DNA from: Sulfurovum sp.
GTDB taxonomy: Bacteria; Campylobacterota; Campylobacteria; Campylobacterales; Sulfurovaceae
Length of the DNA stretch: 41,482 bases
Direction: 5' to 3'
Assembly: GCA_030949325.1 (NCBI GenBank)
Contig: JAUZSQ010000009.1
Span: 1-41,482, forward strand
Position 1 is the stretch's first letter; each line of letters begins with the position of its first letter. Positions 9,346 to 19,486 of this stretch are shown here, one piece after another. The notes below the pieces were generated by a model. It made no database searches. It saw only the letters and a list, made by a program, of their open reading frames with translations, and had not been told where the DNA came from. The position numbers and the translations under genes are program-made.

Positions 9346-9374
9346 TTGTATTTCTCCTTATTTTGTGCTATAAC
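9346..9374 (+). promoter_or_regulatory. promoter of the suf operon
   Basis: TTGTAT (9346-9351) and TATAAC (9369-9374) are separated by exactly 17 bases, a good sigma-70 arrangement, and lie about 36 bases before the sufB ATG. A second TATAAT at 9299-9304 could be another start. I see no obvious IscR- or Fur-type operator. This is the only clear promoter in the 9225-9410 gap. Confidence 0.55.
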
Positions 9375-9410
9375 TTAACTAAGACACTAAATTCCCAATA
9401 AGGATGACAC

Positions 9411-10849
9411 ATGGCAAATGAAGGATTATCTCAGGCTGTCTCAGGTGAGTATGCACTGGGATTTGAAATAGATATTGAAAATGATACTATAGATGTAGGG
9501 CTAGATGCCAATACTATTGCATTTATCTCTGCGAAAAAAGAAGAGCCTGAGTGGATGCTAGAACTTAGACTCAAAGCACTCACAAAATGGGAAAGTATGA
9601 CAGAACCTCATTGGGGACATCTCGAATATGAACCGATAGACTATCAATCTATCTCATATTTCTCTGCACCCAAAGAAGGCATAGATAGCCTTGATGAAGT
9701 TGACCCCAAGATACTCGAAGCCTATGAAAACTAGGTATCTCACTAGAAGAACAAAAACAATTAGCAGGGGTCAAAGTGGCTGTGGATGCTGTGGTTGATT
9801 CCGTATCGGTAACGACAACATACTCCGAAGAACTCAAAAAGCATGGGGTGATTTTTTGTTCTATTTCTGAGGCGATACGCGATTATCCTGAACTCATCAA
9901 GAAATATATGTTTTCGGTTGTACCTATGAATGACAACTTTTTTGCGACGCTCAATTCGGCTGTATTTACCGATGGTACCTTTGTGTATATCCCAAAAGGG
10001 GTACGTTGTCCGATGGAGCTAAGTACTTACTTTAGGATTAATGCTGTCAATACAGGGCAGTTTGAGCGAACGCTTATCATCGCAGATGAAGGCTCGTATG
10101 TCTCTTATAATGAGGGTTGCTCTGCACCTACGCGTGATGAGCATCAGCTGCATGCTGCTGTGGTGGAATTGGTGATTTTAAAAGATGCCGAAATCAAATA
10201 CTCTACCATACAAAACTGGTACCCAGGGGATGAAAATGGCAAAGGTGGTATCTACAATTTTGTGACCAAACGTGCCATTTGTGAGGGTGAGAATGCCAAG
10301 GTTTCATGGACACAAGTAGAAACAGGTTCTGCTATTACATGGAAGTATCCTAGCTGTATCTTAAAGGGTGACAATTCTGTGGGTGAGTTTTATTCTGTAG
10401 CTGTGACCACCCTAGCCCAACAAGCAGATACGGGGACAAAGATGATACATATAGGTAAAAATACTTCCTCGACTATTATCTCCAAAGGTATCTCTGCCAT
10501 GAGAGGGCAAAATACCTATAGAGGATTGGTCAAAATTGGGGCAAATGCCACGGGAGCTAGGAACTATTCGGAGTGTGATTCTTTGCTCATTGGGTCAAAC
10601 TGTGGGGCACATACCTTTCCTTATCTCGAATCCAAAGACACACAAGGGCAGATAGAACATGAGGCGACGACCTCCAAGATAAGTGATGAGCAACTCTTTT
10701 ATCTACAACAAAGAGGGATTGGTGAAGAAGATGCCGTATCAATGATAGTCCATGGCTTTTGTAAGCAAGTCTTTAGCCAACTCCCTATGGAGTATGCTGT
10801 TGAAGCCAAAGCATTATTAGAATTAACCTTAGAAGGAAGTGTAGGATGA
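9411..10849 (+). CDS. sufB: Fe-S cluster assembly scaffold protein SufB (one apparent frameshift)
   Basis: SufB forms the SufBCD scaffold that builds Fe-S clusters in the cytoplasm. The frame breaks near 9731: adding one A to GAAAAC gives [20 protein letters not shown] and a continuous 479-residue protein, normal for SufB. Conserved segments include [38 protein letters not shown], and the C-terminal [19 protein letters not shown] region. A ribosome binding site (AAGGA) precedes the ATG. The stop overlaps the sufC start (ATGA). Both halves match SufB without loss of residues, so I regard the break as a sequencing error. Confidence 0.93.
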
Positions 10850-11594
10850 GTAGTATGAAAATAGAGAATTTACAAGCAAGTATCGGTGATAAAGAGATAT
10901 TAAAAGGTCTCAATTTAGAGCTAGAAGCAGGGAAAGTCCATGCCATTATGGGTCCCAATGGGGCAGGTAAATCTACCCTATCCAAAGCCCTCGTAGGTCA
11001 TTATGATGTCAAGATTACAGGTGGAGAGATACACTACAAAGGCAAGGTCATCAATGATATGGATGCCCAAGAAAGAGCCTTGGAGGGTATCTTCTTGTCT
11101 TTCAGCATCCAGTAGAAATAGCAGGGGTAAACAACGCCTATTTTCTAAGAACTGCACTCAATGCCAAGCGTAAACATGAGGGTAAAGAATCACTCAACGC
11201 TGCTGAGTTTTTACGTCTGATGAAAAGCCATTTGGAAATGCTTGGTATGAAATCTGATATGATAAGCCGTTCACTCAATGAAGGCTTCTCTGGTGGAGAG
11301 AAAAAACGCAATGAAATACTACAAATGCTCATATTAGAACCCGAAGTGATTATACTTGATGAGATAGATTCTGGGCTAGATATTGATGCACTTCGTGCTG
11401 TATCTGAGGGAATCAACAAGATGAAAGACGGTAAACGTACTTTCCTTGTTATCACCCACTATAGCCGTATCTTGGACTATATCGAACCAGATTATATTCA
11501 TGTCCTCAAAGATGGACGTATTATCAAAACAGCAGGGGCAGAACTCGTAGCCCAACTAGAAGAGCATGGATATGATGCAATAGAGGAAGCGTAA
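10846..11594 (+). CDS. sufC: Fe-S assembly ATPase SufC (one apparent frameshift)
   Basis: ABC-type ATPase that drives conformational change of SufB-SufD. Walker [10 protein letters not shown] is at about residue 36, the ABC signature [10 protein letters not shown] and Walker [17 protein letters not shown] are in the second half. The frame breaks near 11097: one extra T (TCTTTTCAG) gives [14 protein letters not shown], the usual SufC Q-loop, and a 249-residue protein. It overlaps sufB (ATGA) and sufD (TAATG), so the operon is translationally coupled. Confidence 0.93.
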
Positions 11595-12777
11595 TGAAAC
11601 TCTCAAAACTATATCATGCCAAGGTAAAGGACGTAGCAACACTGCTCAATGTACAAGGTAGAGAAGCTTTGATTGGACGATTCTTATCTTTGGGATTACC
11701 TACTAAGAAAAGTGAATCCTATCGCTACTTTGATATAGAAAAATTGCTTGATAAGGACTATAAAACCCTTGAATATATCCCAAAAACTATCAAAGAAAGT
11801 AGCAAGATAGAAATAGTCGATGGTATGGTAGTCTCTGCACCTAAAGGATTACGCATTCGTTATGAAGCACCTAAACACATTGACATTATGCATTTTGACC
11901 CTCTGTATTGCCTAGGACATTTGCTTTCGCATCGTGTGATTAAGATTGAGATTGATGGGGATGCACAGCTTGAACTTGAACACCGTTATACCCAAAGTGA
12001 CACACTTATTAGTTACCGTATGGTTATAGAAAATCAAGCCAACCGTCATGCTACAATTTATGAAAGCTTTGTCACTGAGGATATAGAAAATACCTTGGTA
12101 CTCTATGGCTATGATATGCATATCGCTACAGATTCAACCCTAAGGCTAGTCAAAGTACAAACGATGCAAGACAATCGCTATAGTATGGTAGCCTCACACA
12201 AAATCAATGTAGGCAACAATGCCTCTGCCCTACTGCGAAGCTTTGATATGGGAGCAGACCAAGCACTACAAGTCCTCAAAGTCAATTTGGCTACATATGC
12301 ACATGTAGAAGCAGGTCATTTACTCTACCTAAACAACCATGCCAAACGTGGTACAGTCTCTCAGATTATCCACCAAGGAGAGCATTCTACTTCTAAGCAA
12401 GAAGCCAAAAATATACTCGATGGCAATGCTAGAGGGATATTTGATGCACTCATCAAAGTAGAAGCCACAGCCAAATATACCAAAGCCGAACAAAATTCTA
12501 AGTCGATATTACTCCATGATAAAGCCTATATGATTTCTAAGCCACAGCTTGAAATATATATAGATGAACTTGAAGCCTCTCATGGAGCTACCACAGGTCA
12601 GCTAGATGAGCAACAACTCTTTTATCTACAAAGCCGTGGGATAAGCTATATTGAGGCTAGAAAAATACTCGTCATCGCCTTGCCAATACGCTCATAGAAC
12701 AAGTCAAAGATTCACGACAGCAAGAACGTATCAAAGCAAATTTTGAAGCAGTATTTTATCAAAAGGAAAATGCATGA
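11594..12777 (+). CDS. sufD: Fe-S assembly protein SufD (one apparent frameshift near C-terminus)
   Basis: SufD is the SufB paralogue of the scaffold complex. The central beta-helix is recognisable and the C-terminal signature appears as ASHGATTGQLDEQQLFYLQSRGIS. Near 12685 the frame is lost; restoring one T (GCCTTTGCC) gives LVIAFANTLIEQVKDS and runs to a stop at 12775-12777, total 394 residues. That restored stop overlaps the sufE start as ATGA, exactly as expected in this operon and good support for the correction. Confidence 0.92.
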
Positions 12778-13190
12778 ATATAGAAGAAACGATTGCACAC
12801 TACAAAGAAGATTTTGACCTCTTTCCTACGGCTAATGATAAGATAGAATATATCTTTGATTTGGGTAAAAAACATAGCACATTAGCCGATGAAGAAAAGA
12901 ATGATGCCACATTTGTCAAAGGCTGTGCCTCGAATGCATGGCTTGTAGGGGAATGTAAAGAGGGTAAACTTCTTTTGCGTGGGGAAGGAAGCTCAGAAAT
13001 GGCAAAAGGAATGCTCATGTTATTGTTGGATATTTTTGGAAACAGAAGTCCCCAAGAGATATTGGCATTTGACCCCAAGGGATTACAAGAGATGGGTATT
13101 ATCGAACTACTCTCTCCTGTACGACAACAAAGTCTAGAAGCATTTTTAACAATGGTCTATACCTATGCACAAAACTGCAAGGAGCAATAA
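12774..13190 (+). CDS. sufE: SufE sulfur-acceptor protein
   Basis: A 138-residue SufE. In the family it accepts persulfide sulfur from the cysteine desulfurase SufS and hands it to SufB. The acceptor Cys is Cys51 in VKGCASNAWL. It directly follows sufD with a 4-base overlap. A sufS gene, which commonly lies between sufD and sufE, is absent here, so the desulfurase must be encoded elsewhere. Confidence 0.93.
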   Translation: MNIEETIAHYKEDFDLFPTANDKIEYIFDLGKKHSTLADEEKNDATFVKGCASNAWLVGECKEGKLLLRGEGSSEMAKGMLMLLLDIFGNRSPQEILAFDPKGLQEMGIIELLSPVRQQSLEAFLTMVYTYAQNCKEQ

Positions 13191-13191
13191 T

Positions 13192-13592
13192 ATGAATACC
13201 ACACTAACACAATCCGAAATCAATGCCAAAATGAGTGTCGAAAAACAAGCATTTTTGGACAAGCAACCTACAAATAAAGGGATGGAAGAGATTATTATAG
13301 GACACCTCAAAAATATCTATGACCCTGAACTTCCTGTCAATATCTATGACCTTGGTTTGGTGTATAAGTAGAATGTTCTACCAATGAAATCTCCTTGCTT
13401 AAAAAGTGTGATATTACCATGACACTCACCTCTGCTACCTGTTCTTTTGCACAAGTCATTGTAGATTTGGTCAAAAGTATTGCAAGTCGGCAAGAAGGAT
13501 TAGAAGAGATTGATGTAGAGATTGTATTTGACCCACCATGGGGACAAGACAGTATGACAGATGAAGCCAAATTGGCTATGGGATTACTCTAA
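13192..13592 (+). CDS. sufT: SufT-like MIP18/DUF59 family Fe-S assembly factor (one apparent frameshift)
   Basis: A small MIP18-type protein. The hallmark segment IYDPELPVNIYDLGLVYK is in the first half and TSATCSFAQ with FDPPWGQDSMTDEAK in the second. The frame breaks at 13370; adding one G (AAGGTAG) joins LVYKVECSTNEISLLKKCDI and gives 133 residues. The ATG at 13192 has AAGGAG upstream. Family members assist maturation of Fe-S proteins; position as last suf gene supports this. The symbol is by family resemblance and context. Confidence 0.87.
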
Positions 13593-13596
13593 TATC

Positions 13597-13676
13597 ATCG
13601 GAGGTGATGGCTTGAGCCTCACCAAATGTTGGAGCTAAAGCACCACGTCCGAGAATACAAGAAGCCTAGGCTAATC
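13597..13676. other. structured convergent intergenic segment
   Basis: Between the convergent sufT and sucD stops lies a segment rich in self-complementarity: GGTGA-T-GGC/GCC-TCACC forms an 8-bp stem with a bulge and a TTGA loop (13603-13623), TCGGA and TCCGA flank it as a possible outer stem, and AGCCTAGGCT near 13665-13674 is a palindrome. There is no T-run, so it is not an obvious intrinsic terminator. It could be a bidirectional terminator or structured 3' UTR. Confidence 0.35.
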
Positions 13677-14545
13677 TAACCTAGTAATTCTTTGACGGCT
13701 TTTCCAATTTCAGCAGGAGAGACTACGACTTTAACACCCACAGCTTCAAGTGCCTCCATTTTTTCTTTGGCAGTACCTGCTGAACCTGAAACAATAGCAC
13801 CTGCGTGACCCATTGTTTTACCCTTAGGAGCAGTTTGACCTGCGATAAAAGCAACGACTGGTTTAGTGATTTGTTCTTTAATCAGTTTAGCTGCTTGAAT
13901 TTCAAGATCTCCACCAATTTCACCAATCATCACGATACATTTCGTATCTGGATCTGCTTCAAACATTGGAAGAAGTTGGTTATATGAAAGACCAATAATT
14001 GGGTCTCCACCAATACCAACAGCAGTTGAAATTCCATAACCCGCTTTAACCACTTGATTTGTACCTTCATACGTCAATGTACCAGACTTAGAAATAAGTC
14101 CAACATTACCTTTTTTGAAAATCATACCAGGCATAATTCCAATCTTACATTCATCAGCAGTGATAATACCAGGACAGTTTGGTCCAAGTGTTTTCATACC
14201 ATGTTTTGTAGCATGTGCTTTTGCCATTTGCATGTCTTTAACTGGTGCACCTTCTGTGATGATTACAGCTAATTCAATCCCAGCTTCAGCAGCTTCCATT
14301 ACAGCGTCACCCACAAATGCAGGAGGAACAAAAATCATAGAAACAGTAGCACCTGTTGTTTTTACAGCCTCTGAAACTGTATTAAATACAGGTTGACCTA
14401 AATGTACTTGACCACCCTTGTTTGGTGTTACACCACCAACAATCTTAGTTCCATAAGCAAGACATTGCTCAGCATGGAAAGAACCCTCTTTACCTGTAAA
14501 ACCTTGAACGATTACTTTTGTATCTTTGTTTACTAATATACTCAT
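13676..14545 (-). CDS. sucD: succinyl-CoA ligase (ADP-forming) subunit alpha
   Basis: A 289-residue SucD. It has the CoA-binding Rossmann start [26 protein letters not shown] and the phosphohistidine loop [15 protein letters not shown]. With SucC it interconverts succinyl-CoA and succinate in the oxidative or reductive TCA cycle. A ribosome binding site (AAAGGA, minus strand) lies partly within the end of the upstream gene 14552-15181, which separates it from sucC. The frame is intact. Confidence 0.95.
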   Translation of the reverse strand: MSILVNKDTKVIVQGFTGKEGSFHAEQCLAYGTKIVGGVTPNKGGQVHLGQPVFNTVSEAVKTTGATVSMIFVPPAFVGDAVMEAAEAGIELAVIITEGAPVKDMQMAKAHATKHGMKTLGPNCPGIITADECKIGIMPGMIFKKGNVGLISKSGTLTYEGTNQVVKAGYGISTAVGIGGDPIIGLSYNQLLPMFEADPDTKCIVMIGEIGGDLEIQAAKLIKEQITKPVVAFIAGQTAPKGKTMGHAGAIVSGSAGTAKEKMEALEAVGVKVVVSPAEIGKAVKELLG

Positions 14546-14551
14546 TGTTAT

Positions 14552-15181
14552 TTATTCCTTTATATACAAGCGTTTTACTGCTTGTAGATTTTTATAGATA
14601 ATTTTTAAATCATCAATCTTTAAACTATCGTAACTTTCAGATGAAGATAAAATATACTTGTCATTTTCTCTGATGAGCTTTACAAAATGCCAATATTGAC
14701 CTATATTATAACTTCCTAATATCGGCTTAAACCCATTCTTGTTAATAGTGACCAATAACTCAGACAATAGTTGCCATTTAGGATGTCCATTTGGAATACT
14801 TTTTTTATACTCTTGAATAAAGAAATAAGGTTCTTTGGGAAAAATACTTCCACTTGCTAACATAAAATCTGTTTTACCAGAAATAATTACATCATCAAAT
14901 TCAAAACTCAATTCTCTCTCGTACCACTCTCTAACATTATTTCCCTTCAAGGAAATATCATATAAAATAGGAGAAATAAAAAGCATTTTTATCTCTTCTT
15001 CTGAATAATCAATAAAATCTTTTTTATTTTCAGAAATTAATGTATTCAGTAAATTTTCACTCTCTTTAGATATATCAATATTTGATATATCCAAAATATA
15101 ATTATCTTCTTTCTCTTCTATTAAAAAATAAGTAAATAATTCTAAAGGTGAAATATTTCCAAACGTCAACCTAGGTTTCAC
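14552..15181 (-). CDS. uncharacterised protein with PD-(D/E)XK nuclease-like motif, inserted between sucC and sucD
   Basis: A 209-residue protein of no recognised function. It starts with GTG, which overlaps the sucC TAG by one base (TAGTG), and ends 6 bases before sucD. It is more AT-rich than both neighbours and rich in Lys, Ile, Asn and Glu, suggesting acquisition. Residues about 97-126 read DDVIISGKTDFMLA followed by FFIQEYKKS, giving a D-(18)-E-x-K spacing (Asp105, Glu124, Lys126) typical of the PD-(D/E)XK nuclease-like core, plus a WQLLSELLVTI helix. This similarity is by motif only. It has no signal peptide. No partner defence genes lie nearby. The frame is intact despite the many indels around it. 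Confidence 0.75.
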   Translation of the reverse strand: MKPRLTFGNISPLELFTYFLIEEKEDNYILDISNIDISKESENLLNTLISENKKDFIDYSEEEIKMLFISPILYDISLKGNNVREWYERELSFEFDDVIISGKTDFMLASGSIFPKEPYFFIQEYKKSIPNGHPKWQLLSELLVTINKNGFKPILGSYNIGQYWHFVKLIRENDKYILSSSESYDSLKIDDLKIIYKNLQAVKRLYIKE

Positions 15182-16356
15182 TACTTACCTTTTGCTGCAG
15201 CAACAGATTTAGCAGCACCATCACCTAAGTCGCTAGCAACAATCAGGTTAGCTATATTTGCATTCTTAAGAATCTCAGATGCTTCAGGAGCATTTGTTCC
15301 ATCAAGTCTTACGATTACAGGCACATTAATATCTGTAATTTTAGTCGCCTCTATAATTCCGTTTGCAATACGATCACAACGCACAATCCCACCAAATATA
15401 TTGACAAAAATGGCTTTAACCTTTGGATTTTTAAGAATAATCTCAAAACCTTTAGCCACAGTCTCAGCATTTGCTGAACCACCCACATCAAGGAAGTTCG
15501 CAGGTGTTCCACCCATGTAGTTAATTGTGTCCATCGTACCCATGGCAAGTCCTGCACCATTTACCATACAACCAATTTCACCATCAAGTGCTACATAAGA
15601 AAGACCATACTTAGCAGCTTCCACTTCATCTGCATCTTCTTCTGTTAAGTCTCTCATCGCCAATACATCCCCTTGACGACCTAGTGCTGAGTTATCAAAG
15701 CCCATTTTCCCATCAAGTGCTAGAAAATCACCTGCACCTGTACGAACAAGAGGGTTAATCTCAATCATTTCAGCATCATTTTCCATATATAGTTTAAATA
15801 ATTTTGAAGCAAAAGAAATAATCTTTTTTTGTTCTAGCTTTGTCAGAAATACCAAGACCAAACGCTAACTCTCTACCATGGAATCCTTGGAAACCAATAG
15901 CAGGATCTACAGGAATGGTAATAATTTTTTCTGGCGTGTTTTCTAGCAACATCTTCGATGTTCATACCACCCTCAGTAGAAGCCATAATTCAAAGGCATT
16001 TCTAACTTTCTATCAAGTACTACAGAAAGATAAAACTCATCTTTGATGTCAGCACCATCTTCGATGTAAAGTTTACGAACCAGTTTACCTGCATCATCAG
16101 TTTGATGTGTAACCAAAGTCATACCAAGAATCTCGTCAGCTAATTCTCTTACTTCTTCTATAGACTTAGCAAGTTTAACACCACCACCTAAACCACGACC
16201 ACCTGCATGAATTTGTGCTTTCACAACCCATACTGGTCCGCCTAACTCTTTAGCAGCCTCTACAGCAGCCTCTACACTCTCAACCATTATACCTTTTGGT
16301 GTTGGCACACCATACTTAGCAAAAATCTCTTTTGCTTGATACTCATGAATATTCAC
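15181..16356 (-). CDS. sucC: succinyl-CoA ligase (ADP-forming) subunit beta (three apparent frameshifts)
   Basis: SucC carries the ATP-grasp domain and pairs with SucD. The start is GTG ([16 protein letters not shown]) with AAGGAGT five bases upstream. The ATP-grasp motif [19 protein letters not shown] is intact. The frame is broken at about 15990, 15944 and 15835, each by one extra base. Removing them gives [21 protein letters not shown], then [19 protein letters not shown], then [12 protein letters not shown], and a 390-residue protein, the family length. The last two extra bases have the same context (TTC-T-AGC on the plus strand). The C-terminal [13 protein letters not shown] is standard SucC. 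Confidence 0.92.
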
Positions 16357-16361
16357 TTTGT

Positions 16362-16389
16362 ACTCCTTGATTTATAATGCGTGATTATA
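16362..16389 (-). promoter_or_regulatory. sucC promoter and ribosome binding site
   Basis: On the minus strand TATAAT (16384-16389) stands about 28 bases before the sucC GTG, preceded by TTG, and AAGGAGT (16362-16368) is spaced five bases from the start. This suggests sucC-sucD can be transcribed independently of the upstream fumC. Confidence 0.5.
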
Positions 16390-16448
16390 CAATTTTTGTA
16401 GATAAAACATGATTAATGTAAAGAGGTTTTTAGGGGAGTTTTAAGTGT

Positions 16449-16474
16449 ATGTGCTGTGTATTTACACAACACAT
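16449..16474 (-). terminator. stem-loop after fumC
   Basis: ATGTG-C-TGTGT and ACACA-A-CACAT form a 10-bp stem with one internal mismatch and an ATTT loop (16449-16474), 10 bases past the fumC stop. There is no uridine tract directly after it, so termination efficiency is uncertain. Confidence 0.4.
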
Positions 16475-16484
16475 AGAGAAGATT

Positions 16485-17884
16485 TTATGCCTTAGGAGCT
16501 ATCATCTCTTCAGGTTTTACATTTTTATCGAATTCTTCAGCCGTCATAAATCCAAGAGCTACGGCTTCAACTTTGAGTGTTGTACCATTTTTGTGTGCCG
16601 TCTTAGCGATAACTGCGGCATTTTCATAACCAATATGAGGATTGAGTGCTGTTACAAGCATCAATGAATCATTGAGAAATGTATCAATATTTTCTCTAAT
16701 TGGCTCAATGCCTCTTGCACAATTGACATCAAATGATTTCATAGAGTCAGCCAAAAGTTTGATAGATTGCAAGATATTATACGCAATCACTGGTTTAAAT
16801 ACATTGAGTTCAAAGTTACCTTGACTCGCTGCAAAACCTACAGCTGTATCATTACCCATCACTTGAATTGCTACCATAGTCATCGCTTCAGCTTGGGTAG
16901 GATTGACTTTGCCTGGCATGATAGAAGAACCTGGTTCATTCGCAGGAATTTCAATTTCTCCCAATCCACATCGTGGACCTGATGCCAACCATCTTACATC
17001 ATTGGCAATTTTCATCAAGTTTGCTGCAAGTGCTTTTAACGCACCTGAGAGTACCACTTCTGCATCATGACCTGTGAGGGCATGAAATTTGTTAGGTTGA
17101 GAAACAAAAGCATAATCTTTGCTCATAAAGTTATTCAAATGTCCTGCAACTCGCTCAGAAAACTCAGGATGAGAATTAAGCCCAGTGCCTACAGCCGTTC
17201 CACCAATGGCAATTTCTCTACAATACACCAAAGCATCATTGAGTTGTTTGAGATTGGTATCTAGCATCGCTACATAGCCAGAAATCTCTTGTCCCAAGGT
17301 CAAAGGTGTCGCATCTTGAAGGTGCGTTCTACCAATTTTGACAATATCAGCAAAAGCTTCTACTTTGGTTTGCAATGTAGCTCTTAGGTTATTGAGTGAA
17401 GGAATAAGGCTATCTGTCACAGCTACAACTTCAGCAATACGCATCCCAGTAGGAAAGGTATCGTTAGAGCTTTGCCCTTTGTTTACATCATCATTGGGAT
17501 GAACTAATTTTTCTTTAGTGAAGTCTCCACCTAGGATTTCAGTCGCTTTATTGGCAACGACTTCATTCATATTCATATTTGACTGCGTACCAGAACCTGT
17601 CTGCCATACAACCAAAGGAAAGTTATCGTCTAATGCACCAGACAGCACAGTTTCACAAGCTTTTGCAATCGCAGAAGTAGTTGGCTCTTCCATACGACCC
17701 AAATCATGATTGACCAAGGCACAGGCTTTTTTTTGAGATTGGCAAAACCATACACGATTTCAATAGGCATTGTCTCATTACCAATTTCAAAATTATGAAT
17801 AGAGCGTTGTGTTTGTGCAGCCCAATATTTATCGCTTGGCACTTTCATCTCGCCCATCGTATCTTTTTCTATTCTAAATGACAT
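16485..17884 (-). CDS. fumC: class II fumarate hydratase (one apparent frameshift)
   Basis: Fumarase C interconverts fumarate and malate without an Fe-S cluster. The fumarase signature [11 protein letters not shown] is intact, as are SSNDTFPT and [10 protein letters not shown]. The frame breaks in a run of eight As (minus strand, about 17727-17734); nine (or six) As restore GFANLKK(K)[14 protein letters not shown] and a protein of about 466 residues. The N-terminus [29 protein letters not shown] region (here YWAAQTQRS) is normal. It lies 9 bases downstream of the mdh stop, so mdh-fumC form a transcription unit. Confidence 0.93.
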
Positions 17885-17893
17885 TATTTTTCC

Positions 17894-18845
17894 TTAATCA
17901 AAAAAGTTTTTTTCTTTAAGTACATCAATCATACTTCTTACCGATGATACACTCTTTGCAAATTTTCTCTTTTGATTTTCACTAAGTGTCATCTCAAAAA
18001 GTTTTTCTACACCATTGGCACCCCAATGCCACAGGCACACCAGAGACTACATCAGAGTGTCCATAGTGTCCATCAAGTAGTACAGCACAAGGATGTATTT
18101 GCTTTGTATCATTGAGTATCGCTTCTATCATAATCGTTGTAGATTTCGCAGGAGCATAATAGGCAGAACCTGTTTTGAGATAGCCTACAATTTCAGCTCC
18201 TCCACCTTTGGTACGTTCTACGATTTCTAAAATCTCTTCTTCATCAAGCACATCCGTCAAAGGAACACCAGCAACGGTAGAAAACTTAGGCAAAGGCACC
18301 ATATCATCGCCATGACCACCCATGACTGACGCTCTAATTTGTCCTGCTCCATATCCAATCTTCTCATGAATAAAATGTGCCATTCTAGCCGAATCCAAAA
18401 TCCCTGCCATACCAATCACTCTCTCTTTGGGAAAGCCTGACTCTTTAAGAGCCACATACGTCATCACATCAAGAGGATTAGAAACCATAATAATAATAGA
18501 ATTAGGTGCATGTTCTTTTACATCTCTGACTACTTCTTTGGTAATCTCTGCGTTAATCATGAGTAAATCATCTCTACTCATGCCTGGGAGCCTTGGGCTT
18601 CCTGCGGTAATGACTACTACATCAGACCCTGCCAAATCAGAAGCGTTTTCAGCCACAGAAACCAGCGTATGCATACGCGCAGCATTGGCAGCTTGTGACA
18701 TATCCAAGGCTTTACCTTTGGCAATTTCATGATTTCTATCTCTGAGTACTATTTCGTGACAAACACCCTTCATCGCAAGTGAATACGCTACAGTAGCACC
18801 CACATTTCCTGCACCAATAATGGCAACTTTTGAACCTTTTTTCAT
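17894..18845 (-). CDS. mdh: malate dehydrogenase (one apparent frameshift near C-terminus)
   Basis: LDH-like NAD-dependent malate dehydrogenase. The Rossmann motif [14 protein letters not shown] is at the N-terminus, the catalytic His region is [15 protein letters not shown], and Arg residues for substrate binding ([10 protein letters not shown]) are present. The frame is lost at about 18020; removing one G from the GGGG run gives [19 protein letters not shown] and runs to a stop at 17894-17896, 316 residues. Its distance to fumC is 9 bases. In the reductive TCA direction it would reduce oxaloacetate to malate. Confidence 0.92.
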
Positions 18846-19056
18846 TCTTATCCTTCAAATAACAAAAGCAGAGGACCTCGTATCAGTTATACTTTGCAAA
18901 CAAAGAGGCTTTCATCAACTCTTACTTTTATTTATAAAATCTAACCCTAATGATATAAATAGAGTTTAGTATGTATTATATCTAAATTATATAAGAACAT
19001 AAAAAGCATACGCTATACTAACCCAAAAATAAAATATATGTGACGAATATTCGCAT
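18846..19056 (-). promoter_or_regulatory. mdh upstream region
   Basis: This 211-base gap separates mdh from the rhodanese gene. On the minus strand TATAAC at 18886-18891 is a plausible -10 for the mdh-fumC unit, and AAGGAT lies just before the ATG. The remainder is AT-rich and I see no gene, RNA or repeat in it. Confidence 0.35.
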
Positions 19057-19452
19057 CTATCTATACGGTACCGTGCTATATCCCTCTTGTATCATTTTCA
19101 TAATACCACCCTTTAGATTAATCACTTTATAGCCCAATTTATCGGACAAAAATTCTGCGACCATCCCCGTACGAGAGCCTACACGACAAAGTAATGCAAA
19201 AGGTTTATTGGGGTCAACTGCCATGTTTAACTGCTGTAAAAAGCTCTCTACATTAAAATTACCTTCTTCATCAAAAAACATAATGGTATAAGAACCTTTC
19301 ACAATCCCTGTCTCTTTCCACTCTGCTGGTGTACGAATATCAATAATTTTTATCTTTTTATCCACAAAAGCAGGGGTGACCCATACCTGTGTCAATTCAG
19401 CCATCAACATATTTCCCATCAAAAGCAAAGCCACGACTATTTTTTTCATCAA
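19057..19452 (-). CDS. periplasmic rhodanese-like sulfurtransferase
   Basis: A 131-residue single-domain rhodanese with an N-terminal signal peptide (MMKKIVVALLLMGNMLMAEL). The CDC25-like loop is LLCRVGSRTG with active-site Cys89, and the N-terminal KIIDIRTPAEWKETGIVKGS is standard. It presumably handles persulfide or thiosulfate sulfur outside the cytoplasm, which fits a sulfur-metabolising relative, but the substrate is unknown. It is followed on the same strand side by the transpeptidase-like gene, with 34 bases between them. Confidence 0.85.
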   Translation of the reverse strand: MMKKIVVALLLMGNMLMAELTQVWVTPAFVDKKIKIIDIRTPAEWKETGIVKGSYTIMFFDEEGNFNVESFLQQLNMAVDPNKPFALLCRVGSRTGMVAEFLSDKLGYKVINLKGGIMKMIQEGYSTVPYR

Positions 19453-19486
19453 AATTCCTTGTGTTTATAGAGTGAGTAAAATTATA

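Noticed and set aside
9411-13592. Programmed ribosomal frameshifting in the suf genes
   Set aside because: The breaks occur in different short runs, in both directions, without slippery heptamers plus downstream structures, and in many unrelated genes; sequence error is simpler.
13560-13665. Minus-strand mini-gene beginning after the sucD stop
   Set aside because: The frame reads like protein but has no start codon, is preceded by a stop and overlaps the sufT 3' end; recorded only as a possible remnant.
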